The translations under genes and the position numbers were made by a program. A DNA stretch of 64,000 nt from Paramacrobiotus metropolitanus (Eukaryota > Tardigrada > Eutardigrada > Parachela > Macrobiotidae). The first letter of the stretch is position 1. Each line of letters opens with the position of its first letter. The stretch is taken from the NCBI RefSeq assembly GCF_019649055.1, contig NW_026570406.1, forward strand, positions 111,413 through 175,412. Reading direction: 5' to 3'. The notes below the pieces were generated by a model that had not been told where the DNA came from, did not search any database, and saw only the letters and a list, made by a program, of their open reading frames with translations. Positions 19,370-29,923 of the stretch are shown here, piece by piece.

Positions 19370-20640
19370 TGCCTCGGTCATACTTCGTGTTCTAACGAAA
19401 ATTTTAGAACTTTCTGCTTAGCACATGATCTAAGGAATTTGTTTTAAGTGTTAAGTGTTTAAGTTTTTGTTCTAATATAACTGTTCGCAAAAGTATGCTT
19501 AGAACAGTTTTATCGGTGTGCTGGTCATACTGCTAACATTGTTCTAACAGAAACTCCACCCGTCTGACCCAAAAATTTAAAAACACATATCAGACTACCA
19601 TCATTACATCAGAGTATCACGAACTTCCAAAAAACAGAAGATTTCGAATTTGTGCTTTCGTATCTTAAAAACAGTTTTTGCCAAAATTACGCGATGCAGT
19701 TTCCGCTCTTCCGAAAGAAGCAAGCGTTACTGTCTCTTATTCTTTGTGCCGCCGTAATATCTCGTCGCAATGCTCGGAAAAAACACCGCGAAAAATATAT
19801 TCGGGATATCAACTGCAGTCGACACATTGACGGAGAATTCTATACGCTTGTGCAAGATCTGCGGAAGAAAGATCCCGAACGACACTTCAATTACTTTCGT
19901 ATGACCCAGCCATTGTTTGACATGTTGTTAAACAATTTACTGATGGCTCTACAGCATGCACCAACGCACCGGATTCCAGTATCTCCAGCTGAGCGGCTGT
20001 CGATAACTTTACGGTATATTGTTCATATTATTAACTAATTTTTATTTTGAATAAGCTTTTTTGTCACGATTGCGAAACGAGGTCAAACTCACATTCCACA
20101 AAACAGGAATACTCTCCATCGCTTCAATAAAACGAGCTTCGTCGCTCTGCTCCCATTTTTTGCTCATTTTGTGCAAAGTATTACGAACGGTCAAATTATT
20201 ACAATTTTTTGTTAATTATTACGTATTGGGCGCGTTTAAATGATAGCAACAAAAACCGTATCTCTAATTAAGTTCACAGAATATGACCTATGTGTTTTTG
20301 ACAGTTGGACGCACTTTTTTTAAGTGTACTATTCAAACGATATCCGCATTACCGGCTGATATAACAATGGGAATCGGTGTGCGACCAGGATCCAGTTCCG
20401 GTCCTGAGCGCTACCATTGGTTAAATGTATTAAAACATCTTAAGAAGTTTGATTAGGCCCCTCCCCACTAAAACACGTTTTATATGGCTATAAAACATGT
20501 TTTAAAGATTTTGTGCGAAGAGTGGTCATAGTTTTTTGTTCTAAGAAAAAGGTGCTTAGAACAGCTTGCGGTCATACTGTTAACACATATTTTGATTAGA
20601 ACTGTGTTAAAGGCTTCGAACACCAAGTATGACCGGGGCA
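19370..20640 (+). mobile_element. PIF/Harbinger-type DNA transposon, internally deleted
   Basis: Terminal inverted repeats: left TGCCTCGGTCATACTTCGTG from 19,370, right reverse complement TGCCCCGGTCATACTTGGTG ending at 20,640. Flanks are TTA on the left and TAA on the right, near the TWA duplication typical of Harbinger. Subterminal copies of GGTCATACTG (about 19,533 and 20,572) lie inside. It contains the transposase fragment at 19,652-20,038. At 1.27 kb it is far shorter than an autonomous element, so it is defective. Confidence 0.65.
19652..20038 (+). pseudogene. Harbinger transposase, N-terminal fragment
   Basis: The protein has HFNYFRMTQPLFDMLLNNL and ISPAERL-like VSPAERLSITLRY, a hallmark of the region before the DDE domain in PIF/Harbinger and ALP1/HARBI1-like proteins. 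It stops directly after LRY, where family members continue (usually LATG) into the catalytic domain, possibly because of an intron followed by an internal deletion. No DDE domain follows before the right terminal repeat. Confidence 0.65.
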
Positions 20641-21312
20641 TAATACTTTTCTGTGCGTTTAAAGAAAGAGTGAATTTCTATCGACTTCTTTTAGCGATCT
20701 GGGCATCCATCAGGCCATTACGACTTTCAATACCATGCTTTGTTAACAGTTTACAGGGCCTTGTGATAGCTAAAAATGCTCCTATATGGAGAAAGTGAAA
20801 CTGGGTTTCGTCCCGTCACCCGTGTACCAGTGGAATTCGGTTAATGTGCTGACGGAGAGCGGACTCTTCCAGCACGGCGAAGTGGTCGGCGTGGCGGAGA
20901 AAGGTTTAGCCGTCGATTTCCACTGCAGCGGACGACGAGCGCAGTAGCAATACGTTTAACAGAGCACAAAGAAAAATACTACAGTACCGTACTCTCTAGT
21001 ACCTCCGGCATTGAATTATTAATTGTGCCATGTCAGTATTTTATTGCATTTCATATCTGGCCAAATCAACAGTTTAGCGTGGGGTAGTAACTAAAGTAAG
21101 CCTAAAGTAAGCATTTATCATGTTTAAGCCGAACGTAGTAATTATGTCTGTTGCAGTACAAAAACATTAGCGAAAATCCCAGGCGTCCGGCATATAACCA
21201 TGTAGCCCATGAACCTTTTACGGACAACTTAAGCAAAAAGTAAATCATTTACTGTTAGTTCAGTTGCGGCAAAGACTAAAGAACCGTTAGGTTTTTGACA
21301 CGTCAGCTGGAA
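20641..21312. other. Intergenic with one F-box N-terminal fragment
   Basis: Between the Harbinger element and F-box copy 3 I see only the fragment at 20,776-20,945. The rest has no open frame of interest. Confidence 0.4.
20776..20945 (+). pseudogene. F-box subfamily 1 N-terminal fragment
   Basis: It begins MLLYGES, shifts frame, and continues VPVEF or, in the conserved frame, HQWNSVNVL-type sequence followed by TESGLFQHGEVVGVAEKGL and VDFHCSGRR before a TAG. It closely matches exon 1 residues 15-60 of copies 1 and 2. A one-base shift near 20,825 and the abrupt end make it non-functional. Confidence 0.6.
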
Positions 21313-22815
21313 TTATTCATCATCTTCACTAGATTCATCGTTATCTCCAGCTTCCAAATACCTCTTCCTGAAATCTTTCCAACTGGAATTATCCTCTTCA
21401 TCAGAACATTCCAAATCTTCCGAGTGAATTTCTTTCATAGCCCGCAGCGTCAAGTTGGTCAACTTGGATACATCCAGAGATTCCAGATTCTCCTCCGTCC
21501 ACTCGCGGTCGCGATACTGCGTCGTCGATCGCGGATCAAGACTTTGCCAGTTATTCAGACACTGCATAAAAATATCCACATTTGTGATATCATATTTTAA
21601 TAAAATAGTTTGTACTAAACTATGCGATATACAGTTGTCAGCAGTAAAACAAACTAGTACTTTTCACCCAGACTTTGGTTTTTTAACTCTGAGGTTCTTT
21701 ACCAGCGCTTGCGACTACTCTTACTGTGGGTGGTTATTGCCAGTTTAGTGTATATTACAGTAACTATTAAATAAGTGCCACAAATTGTTTGTTTCAAAAA
21801 CGATCAGTTTTTTTACTTTTGTGCCGACCAGACGTTAAAGTCCTGTTAATCGGGTTGTCCGATCTTGATGTAATAATAATAATAACAATCTACAGCCGCA
21901 TACTCTTCGTACGAGATCACCCATTCCCCAATTTACCTGAGCAACCTGTTTGCGCAGTTCTTTCGACCCACTGCGAATCCACTCGGCCACTTTCTCCACA
22001 TCCACTTCCTCGCGCGATAGATGAACCTCATAGAGATCCCAGAATTGCGCTTCCATATCCAGCGCATCCAGCCTGATCGTCGCATGGGGAATAACTCCCG
22101 TCATCTGGTCGCTGATACTGAATTCGCACCGATACAACCGCAGTTCAGCACAGACCGGCGCCAAGCCCTGCAACGCCGCCACCAGACGCCGGATACCCTT
22201 ATGGGCGCTACCATCCCACATAGCCACCCGCCCACCCCAAGCAGCGTCTTCCTTCAGGACATATTCCTCCCAGATGACTTCTCCGTGGTGGAAGATGAGC
22301 TGTTTGATGCGCGTATCCCGCAGCATCCAACCAATGATCGGCAAAACGCCTTCATCGTTGGCGCGGGGTATGTGCTGGACGATCAGGCGCTCCGTTGAAT
22401 TAGCGATGCACTTGAGCATACCACCCAGAACGCCGTACACATTCGCGGAATTCTCCGAATCCATGGGGAAGAACGGGTTGGCCGTGAAGGATATTTGGAC
22501 GGTTTTACCGCTGTCTGCGTCGCTCAAGACGGAATTCCACAGGGGACACACACGGCGTAGTTTCAAACGGCTGACACTATCCAGAGACTGGAAGATCTGG
22601 CGCAGAAGATGGGTCTCCGTCGGAATTAGGCCTCCCATTTCCAAACTGTGATCTACACCTGAATCTCTGGTACTCGGGGCAGCATCTGCGGAGTGTTTGC
22701 GCTTCCTGGTTCCTTTAAAGGACTTGGTATCGAAGCCATCCTGTTGGTCTTTCTCGCCGGCGCTTGGTTGGCCAGATTGGGTTACGGTTTCCCGGACCTT
22801 CTCGTACACGCATTC
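21313..22815 (-). CDS. F-box protein, subfamily 1, copy 3 (5' exon missing)
   Basis: Exon 22,815-21,937 follows an acceptor (TTCGACAG) and ends at CAG|GTAAAT; exon 21,561-21,313 follows TTATGCAG and ends in TGA. Both are phase 0 and open. The first visible residues ECVYEKV align with KVLYDRS at the start of exon 2 in copy 1. A basic linker (KGTRKRK) precedes the F-box (IPTETHLLRQIFQSLDSVSR, RRVCPLWNSVL). The C-terminal exon is longer and acidic (SEDLECSDEED to SSEDDE). The N-terminal domain exon expected upstream (above 22,815) is absent as far as the terminus of element 2 at 23,440, so the gene is either truncated, uses an unrecognised first exon, or starts at an upstream ATG such as that of MERTTH at 22,887. 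Confidence 0.6.
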
Positions 22816-22887
22816 CTGTCGAACATTAAGGAGAAAGACAGTTAGAAACGGCTCGCTAAGAAAACAGGCGTGCGTTGTGCGTTCCAA

Positions 22888-23439
22888 TTATTAGGGCATA
22901 ATGCAGCATACAGGTGAGCACATAACATGTCAGCTGCTCGTTCTCTTACGCAATTATACTGTCAATCAAATAAATGCACACGGCCCTTAACTCAAAAATT
23001 AAAGGCTAGGGCTATTTTGCCGCAGTATAACAATAGGGGTCTGAATAGCCCTCAGGCTATTTTGCCGCACACTGCGCCGGAATAGCCAGTTGGCTATTCT
23101 GCCGCACTACGGTGGGCAAAATAGCTGGTTGGCTATTTTACCGCACACTGCGTTAAAACAGCTCCTTAGCTATTTTGCCGCACTATGGACGGGAATTGGG
23201 TGATTATAAGGTCGATGCTGCGTGCACGGGAAAACACGGGTGTTGGTTGCGTGCACGGTGAGTTTGCAACGGATCCAACTCAAAAATGGCCGTTCCAGGC
23301 GCCAACCCGAAAACGAACGCGGTAGCCATGGATATCGCATTACACTTCCAGCTGCTTTTGGCATCTCTCACTTCGATTTTATGCCCTTCATCCAGTTTAT
23401 AATCTTCTTCCAATTTAAAGTATAATAGTTCTGAAACTA
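22888..23439. other. Intergenic with palindromic repeat cluster
   Basis: There is no gene. The stretch holds the GGCTATTTTGCCGCA repeats at 23,010-23,187, then unassigned sequence up to the end of element 2. Confidence 0.45.
23010..23187. repeat. GGCTATTTTGCCGCA palindromic repeat cluster, left
   Basis: Multiple copies of GCTATTTTGCCGCA and its reverse complement TGCGGCAAAATAGC, often face to face around a short spacer (for example TAGCCAGTTGGCTA). A similar cluster lies at 36,895-37,073, on the other side of element 2. Confidence 0.65.
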
Positions 23440-23888
23440 TGACAGAGAAATGCAGAGGGCTCCCAGATGCCTTTATTGTACAAATAAAGTGGAGCAAATA
23501 CCGCGTGATTGCGGGAGAAAAAGACAACAAAGCCAATGTCTGCAAGAAATCAGCAAGTCAGGTTGCTGCGAGCGAGTTCTAGCGCGTAATGAGACAGTGT
23601 AGAGAAAGAAGTGCTGGCGGCAACGGCGTCACGCTGCCCAGACACACGGAATGTGAGCGCGCAGACTGGACTCGTATCCAATGCGAGCGTATATGCGCTG
23701 AGTCATACAGCGAGAGAGAGGAACGAGAGAGCAAGTATGCTCAGTGAGTGCGCCCGCGGTGGATCCGCTAGGCGGAGAGTGCATTGCAGCCACTCACGTA
23801 CGTACAAGAGAGGGCGAATCAGCATGTGTGCAGTGATACGCATGCGCAAAGTGGCGTATCTATCACGCAGGCTGTCGTGCCTCTAACA
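23440..23888 (-). repeat. LTR-like terminus of element 2
   Basis: About 449 bp; on the minus strand it starts TGTTAGAGGCA and ends near TCTCTGTCA. Shared with the element 1 terminus: CT-rich tracts, TGACTCA (TGAGTCA on plus at 23,699-23,705), the poly(A) signal in GTACAATAAAG (reverse complement near 23,472) and matching ends. No second LTR is present because the 5' part is lost. Confidence 0.6.
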
Positions 23889-24853
23889 TGCCTCTGGGCG
23901 GGAATCCGAGCTCCTCTGAGGATGCTCCGACTCAGTACCGCACCAGCGTCGCACCTCTCCGGTCGACCCATGTGGGTTCGCCGGTACGCGTCCTCTTCCA
24001 GTGGGAGTCCGGTGTCTGTTGACCGTCCCATCCTTCACTTCCAGATCCATGAGAGGCAAGCAACTCACGGCCGCAAATCTGGAAGCCGCTCGGGCGTTTC
24101 GTTGGACCGGTATCGCTTCTGTTGGCGGGCATCTTGCTTCTGTTGGCTCGCGGAGAACGTAAAAGAAAAGTGTAATGACGGTCAAACAGCGCGAAATAAA
24201 AAGTAATAAAGTTTAATCACAATTCCAGTGAGCAAAAAGTAATACAAAACAGATCTGGTTAGAGATTCTAAGTAAAATACAATTCCGTTTGTTAGAAAAT
24301 GTATAAAAATACTAAAAAGAGATCTGTCCGGGGGGCTTATTCCAACTAGGATGACGTCCACGGGTCTTGAGTTTCCACGGGGTTTCCTGTCTAAATGCAG
24401 TCCGGTATATCAGGTCCGGGGCGTCGGTTCCCGGGTTACCCAACGTAACCGGTAATTTCGTCTGAGGTCGGGTAAGCACGGCTGACACTTACGTTCGACT
24501 CATATCCGTCCGTTCCGGAAGAGAGGCACTGTCGCTGTTGCGAATGCCGAAGCATCCTCTCTAAACAGGGGAGTTGGACCGAGGTCGGTTGACCAAGCTC
24601 GGCCAACTGGTAAGTTAACCAGCGGTCAGGGAATCCGGCTAAGTCCCGAATTCCAAAGTTCGGGTCGGACAAAACCGTGCTTGTGTCATACGACTTCTGT
24701 GGTCGCCAAGTGGTAATGCCGATAAAGTGTGGTCGGTTAAAAACCGTTAAATCTGCTACCACGAGCCTGGTTAAGACTTTTTCGAGGCGAACTGGCTCGA
24801 AGGTCCGATCGGAATTTGTTGCTCCATCCATCCGCTGATGGTTCACTGGTGTC

Positions 24854-25515
24854 ATCCGACCTGTTGTCGGTTGGGATGGATATCCGACCTGAGGTCGGTC
24901 ACAATGTTATCCGACCTAAGGTCGGTGATAACGCACCTCCATGGTCGACCTCGGTAACTCGTGTTATGTTAGGCCCATATGGGGCCACAAGTCCCGTTAG
25001 GTCGAATTCGTCCATTTCGAGCCGCGCGTGGTCGGTGGTAATGTTGTACGACCTGAGGTCGGTTACCACGTGACTAGTCCGTTCGAAGGTCGTATTTCGG
25101 CTAATCCGCTGATGTTCTAGGCGAATCCGAACGATCCGGCATTCCTAACCGACTTCTGTGGTCGGTTGGACCGGTTATCCGACCTGAGGTCGGTGATAAT
25201 GTTATCCGACTCGAGGTCGGTTATTCCAAATCCCAGGTCGATTGAGGTCGGTTTCTTCCGTCCGGAAGTCGTTTTCCGTGAGCATCTTGGTTGGCGTCTC
25301 CATCCACCGACCTGTTGTCGGTTACTTCACGTGTCCGACCCGAGGTCGGTTGCAACGTTATCCGACCTGAGGTCGGTGATTCCATAATTCCGTGTTCAAC
25401 CGAGGTGAGCTACGGTATGCAGGCTCCAAGTGGAGCCATACAAGTCCGTTTCGGTCGAATCCTCCTCATAACCGACCCGTTGTCGGTTACTCAACTTTAT
25501 CCGACCTGAGGTCGG
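24854..25515. repeat. Cluster of 15-bp palindromes, CCGACCTGAGGTCGG type
   Basis: About ten copies in 660 bp, for example at 24,883-24,897, 24,911-24,925, 25,179-25,193, 25,206-25,220, 25,335-25,349, 25,362-25,376, 25,472-25,486 and 25,501-25,515; variants have TAAG, TCGAG, CCGAG or TGTTG centres. Several are followed by GATAATGTTAT. Spacing is irregular. The nearest element 1 counterparts have longer loops (for example near 9,824-9,846). Confidence 0.7.
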
Positions 25516-26568
25516 ATATAATGTTATCCAAACCAAGGTCGGTGGTTCTTCATCCAGGTCGGTTCCGTCCGTTGAGTGGTCGGTTTAAGCCTCTGGGCGT
25601 CCGTCCGGACTCCGTAAGGTTATTTTGGAGCAGTAATCCGGTTCGTGCCTCTAACATGCCCTGGTTCGGGTCGAGAACTTTGCCTCTGGACGGGTCCGAG
25701 TTCCGTCACGTTCGGCGATTCCATGGCGTCTGTTGGCCATCCAGCATGCACTATTGGTCGCTTGTGGCATCGAGGGACTTCTGTGGTCCCACTCCACAAG
25801 ACAGACTCTTTGGTTTTAGACCGGCGTACAGTTCTCACGCCTAGGCAGCGTTGTGCCTCGGGCCCCGACTTATGTCAGACTGCCCGTTCCCATCCCCATG
25901 CAGCATGCAAACTGAGGTAGAATCAGATCTTCACTTCCCTGGTTGGAGTTTCTTCGTTCCGTTCCACGAACCTGTGACGCCTTACCGCTTCTGTTGGGGG
26001 AAGACATCACACGTCCGTGGTGGGGTCTGTTTGAGGGGTGCAGTTCGCGACTACTAGCGCGTCTGCCTAAGATGTTCCCTTGGTACGTCCTGGGGAAGCG
26101 GGTTGGCGGAGTCACCTCGTCTTCGGATATCATAAGAGTTGTCAGATGTTGGCCAAACCGTCGGGGGCCCCTTCAGGTAAAGGCAGCACGGTCAAGCCGC
26201 GCGTAGTCATGTCACCGTTGAATCGGTTGGTTTATCCGATATCCTCCGGGGGAGACTTCGGTTGGACTCCGGGTACAGGTTCCTAGTTGAGAGCCTGTAG
26301 GTCTAAGTTCAAACGGAGAATCCGGCCAAACTAAAATCGTCATTCCCGCGGTCTGCGGTTACCATTACCGACTTCTGTGGTCGATAAAGGTAAACTATTA
26401 AATAAGGCACTCCGATTTCTGACTTCCGTATACTTCCTTCAGGTCGACGTCAGTTGACATTTCGCGGTAACATCTCGCGGGTCGGCTACCGTTGGTAGGA
26501 TCGACTTCTATGGTCGATTCTAGGTAGCATGTCGTAGTTGACGCGATCCGTTTTGCTGTGGTCTTACT

Positions 26569-27320
26569 TCCGGAGTCCGGTTGCCGGAGTAAGCCATGGG
26601 GTGCTTTGCCAACCAAGCTTGACCTGAAACACGCCGCAATGCCGTGTTTCGAGCCATGCTAGCGGAATCCTCGCTGGTTTTCTGCTCCGGAGTCCGGTTG
26701 CCGGAGTATTTTCGCAGCTTATTCCTCGGATGTAAAGTCGAAACTTCACCGACTTCTGTGGTCGGCTAAGTTATTATACTGATTGGTTTCGCTCATCTAC
26801 CTCGGGGATGGTTGACTTCCGTGGTCACCTGAGGTAGTAGATCGTAGGGTCCAAGTTCTACCTTGAGGTTGGTTGACTTCCGTGGTCAACGAAGGTTGTG
26901 GATCGTGGTTCTGTGGCACGGTCTGCGCCGCTTCCTTTCTTAGTTTAGCTATCTCGGGAATAGTCAACTTCTGTGGTTGACTGAGGTAGCAAGACGTGGT
27001 TAAAGTCGCGGTCTGCGGAGTTTGATCTTTGGGCGGGAATCCGGTTCTTCGCTCCTGACTTTAGTTAACTCAATGCGCCTAGTCGTAACAGGTCGGTTTT
27101 GACTTCTGTGGTCAATTCCGAACCATGTGACATTCCGTCCCGACGAGGATACCAGTGTCTGCGGTGACGAAAGTTACTGGTCGGTTACCCGGTCCTAAAG
27201 TCGGCCACGGGTGCCAGGCAAACACGGTGTGAAACAAGCGCAGCGACGTGTTTCGCACCATGTTAGCATAATCCTCTCGGTCCATACTCCGGAGTCGGTT
27301 GGCCGGAGTAATTTTCTTCG
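26569..27320 (-). repeat. ORF D hairpin module, two copies
   Basis: The module is CTCCGG...CCGGAG followed (minus strand) by an AACACG-containing hairpin. One copy lies at about 27,225-27,310 and translates like element 1 ORF D (NRLR, REDYANM, HPWPT). The other at about 26,620-26,706 is frame-broken but keeps the hairpin GAAACACG / CGTGTTTC (26,626-26,650). A further CTCCGGAG-type hairpin lies at 26,570-26,592. Confidence 0.5.
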
Positions 27321-27779
27321 GTAGCAGAACGTGGTTCGCGATATGCTATGTTAGCAGGCCGGGGCGTCTGCTGTCTCCGGTCAAAGCAGATGTGGTTGTC
27401 GATCTGCCCATGCCATGCTGGGGAACTGAGGTCGGTTGGTCAGTTCGTTCCAGGGGATTCCTTGGGGGACGTCCCGGTAGGGTGAAAGAACCGAAACACC
27501 CCGGTCTTGACCACGCGTTTCCGGGTCTAACCGAAGAATCCGGCCAACTTATGTGGTTGGCTCTTCTGGTATGTTCGTGGTTCACGTTTGCTGTTTTGAA
27601 TCTGTAAGAAAAAATTAAAAGAAACTATCCGTTCCATGTATCCACGTCGTTTCTCGACGATGCTGTTTCTCAGCTGGGCAGGTTCTCCGCCAGGTCGATT
27701 CTCGACTCTGCCGTTTCTCGGCTTGATGTCCCATCCTTACTGTTGAAGTTAGGGACCCAGGTTCCTATGTGGGAACCTG

Positions 27780-29923
27780 TTATCCCAAAGGGAATGAGAT
27801 TTGCGGGTCTCCGCCGAAGTAATCCTCGTCATCTTCGTCGTCGGGTTTCGGTGGTCGACCAAGGCGCCGGAAGACTTCAGGCTTACACGTTGCTGTTACC
27901 TGCCCACTTTGTTGTGAGGTGTCTTCCTGACCGGGATGTTCTGCCCGCGCCTTCTTGGCTTTCTGGACCTTCCTGCGGAGTTTGTGTGCGTTAGGTACTG
28001 CACCGGGTGCCAAGTCGTCCGACATCCCTTGTCAGTACGGTCTGGAGGTGAATCCGCTAGGTAACGCTTTTTCTTCTCGGCACCACTTCACGAATTCAGC
28101 CGCATCATCGTCGGGATCTTTGAAGCCCTTCCGGAAGGCGTACTTGGACGCATGCCGTTCCTGTATGTAAAGGAGGTCGCGTAACCAAACTGCCATGGTG
28201 ATGCTTCGCATGGGTGAGCCAAGTTGTGCGACGACCGTATCCAATTCTGGTGGTATATGTCCAGTACGGCGTGCTCCACACAGCGCGTAGTGACAAAAGT
28301 AGTTGCCCAACCTTGCTGCGAAGGTATACCGTAAAATGGTCGCATTTCGATCCTCCGGTCCTGGCTCTTCTTCCGGCAAGTACTACAGTAAGTCCAGGGC
28401 CGCTCGAACTGCTGCGATGACAAAGGCCGGGTGGGCGTCGGTGATGACAAATTGAGCCACGCTCTCCAATTGATCGCGCGAGTACTCTTGAGGTCTGAGC
28501 TGACTTAAACTCGTCCTTTCCGGAGTGGACAAAGGTATGTCCAACAGTGCCGGGTCAGTCACCGATGGCAAAGCGTTTGCTCGGTTAGTCGGGTGGTCGA
28601 CGTTAGGGTGGTCGTTCATGTTGAACTCGCCCATCCAATTATTTAGCTGAAATCAAGTTCGAAATTCAGATCGGATGAGGAACTGACGCAGGTTTTCTAC
28701 CATCCGCCAAATGTGTGGTCGGTATCGTTCCTCGTATCCCAAAGTGTTCATGATGTAATTTGTCCGTTCGTTCGGATGTGGCATAACGACCTCAACTCCC
28801 TGTCGTCGGGCGTTGTCGTAGCGAGGGTCGTCCTGACTTGGGACTTGCACTGTTGGCATCATAGCCATCTGATTTGCCACCTCAACGTCCATTTCTTCAG
28901 GTTTATCTGCCAGTTCCGCCATGTGGGCTTCCGGTTCCTGTTGTTGTTCAGGTGGGGCGAAATTCCGTTTCGACTTGCTAGTTGAGTCGACGACCTGTCC
29001 CGTACTTGTCTTCTCCGGACTTGACCGTTTACCAGGTGAAGGTCTGGTCGCTTCACTGTTACCCTGTCCGCCAGAGGCTCGTCGTTCCTAGATTCTTATC
29101 GAGCATCATGTCCGAGCCTGTGTCGGATTTCGTGTTCGGCCAATGGTCTAGTGGGTCGGCGCTACTGTTGAGTCGTCGACGGGGCAACTGGTTGTGCCGA
29201 AGGTCCGGGTTGGGGAATCTGCTGGGCAACCGATGGCTGGGTTTGTGTGACCACTGGGACGACCTTCTGTGGGATCGTCGCCATCTGTTCCTCCGTTGCA
29301 TGGTAAAAGGTGACCATTTTCATGGTTCCGTCGTCCTGTCGCATCATCATTTGGATTGACGCGGTTTGTAGAGGTCGGTGAATGTCTCCGACTATCACTT
29401 CCCGTACGTCATGAACCACTTGTTCCGAGTCGGAGCGGCCTTGTGTGTGCTGCTGCAACCGAACAGTAATTTCTGGTTCATGTCTCGTCGGAGGCGGGTG
29501 AACTTTCATTTGGGCAATCCTTTCGTCGACTGCCTTAGGCGACTCCCGCTCTTCTCTCTGACGTCTCAGGTCCTGTTGGTGACGGTATTCCAAAAGTCTA
29601 TTGGTCAAGGTCAGTGGTACTGTGTGAGTCCATCCGGGGTCGGAAGCACGATTTCGTTGGATTTGCGACAAGTGGTCTTGTTCATAGGCTCGTAACTGGT
29701 TAATCAGGCGTTCGCTGCGAGCTAAGCGTCGATATGCGCTGATGTTTCCAGCGACGACGTTTATGTACAACGCCGCTGCTTGCATTGCATCACGACGTCC
29801 GACCTGTGGGGTATGTTCATCCAAAAAGGAAATTATGCAGTTCGCGCAAGGGAGTCTGTTGCCCTGCGGAGTTGAGTTTTCTCTGCAATGTCGGCAGTCC
29901 GTCGTGTACGATTCCGTTCGCGG
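27780..29923 (-). pseudogene. Element ORF C, element 2 copy (decayed)
   Basis: It opens after the conserved acceptor (AG at 29,925-29,924) with PRTE and the C-X2-C-X12-C-X2-C motif, then AALYINVVAGNISAYR. Homology to element 1 ORF C runs to the end (MSDDLAPG and an acidic tail with DYFGGD near 27,810), but the frame is interrupted by stops or shifts near 29,160, 28,650, 28,380 and 28,030. The conserved C-terminal domain (AQFVITDAHPAFV, ARLGNYFCHY, VAQLGSPMRS) is nevertheless well preserved, indicating past selection on protein. Confidence 0.65.

Larger units (their letters stand above)
24691..27561 (-). repeat. Stem-loop family, element 2 downstream set
   Basis: Hairpins given as minus-strand arms with loop CACAGAA unless noted: 24,691-24,705 CGAC/GTCG; 25,147-25,167 AACCGAC/GTCGGTT; 25,774-25,790 GGGAC/GTCCC; 26,369-26,383 CGAC/GTCG; 26,500-26,518 ATCGAC/GTCGAT (loop CATAGAA); 26,749-26,765 CCGAC/GTCGG; 26,814-26,826 GAC/GTC (loop CACGGAA, outer CTACCTC/GAGGTAG at 26,797-26,837); 26,872-26,890 GTTGAC/GTCAAC (loop CACGGAA, outer ACCTT/AAGGT); 26,962-26,982 AGTCAAC/GTTGACT (outer 8-bp stem); 27,099-27,115 TTGAC/GTCAA; 27,543-27,561 GCCAAC/GTTGGC (loop CACATAA). 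The stems change together while the loop stays constant. Confidence 0.7.
23889..27779 (-). other. Long 3' untranslated region of element 2
   Basis: Non-coding apart from traces of ORF D near 27,200-27,320. It contains ten stem-loops with TTCTGTG-type loops on plus, a palindrome cluster (24,854-25,515), one decayed and one better copy of the ORF D hairpin module, and a 24,185-24,330 AT-rich part conserved with 10,390-10,560 of element 1. Confidence 0.55.

Noticed and set aside
24854-25515. Palindromes as transcription terminators
   Set aside because: They lack T tracts, recur at irregular intervals, and intrinsic terminators of this kind do not apply to eukaryotic Pol II units.
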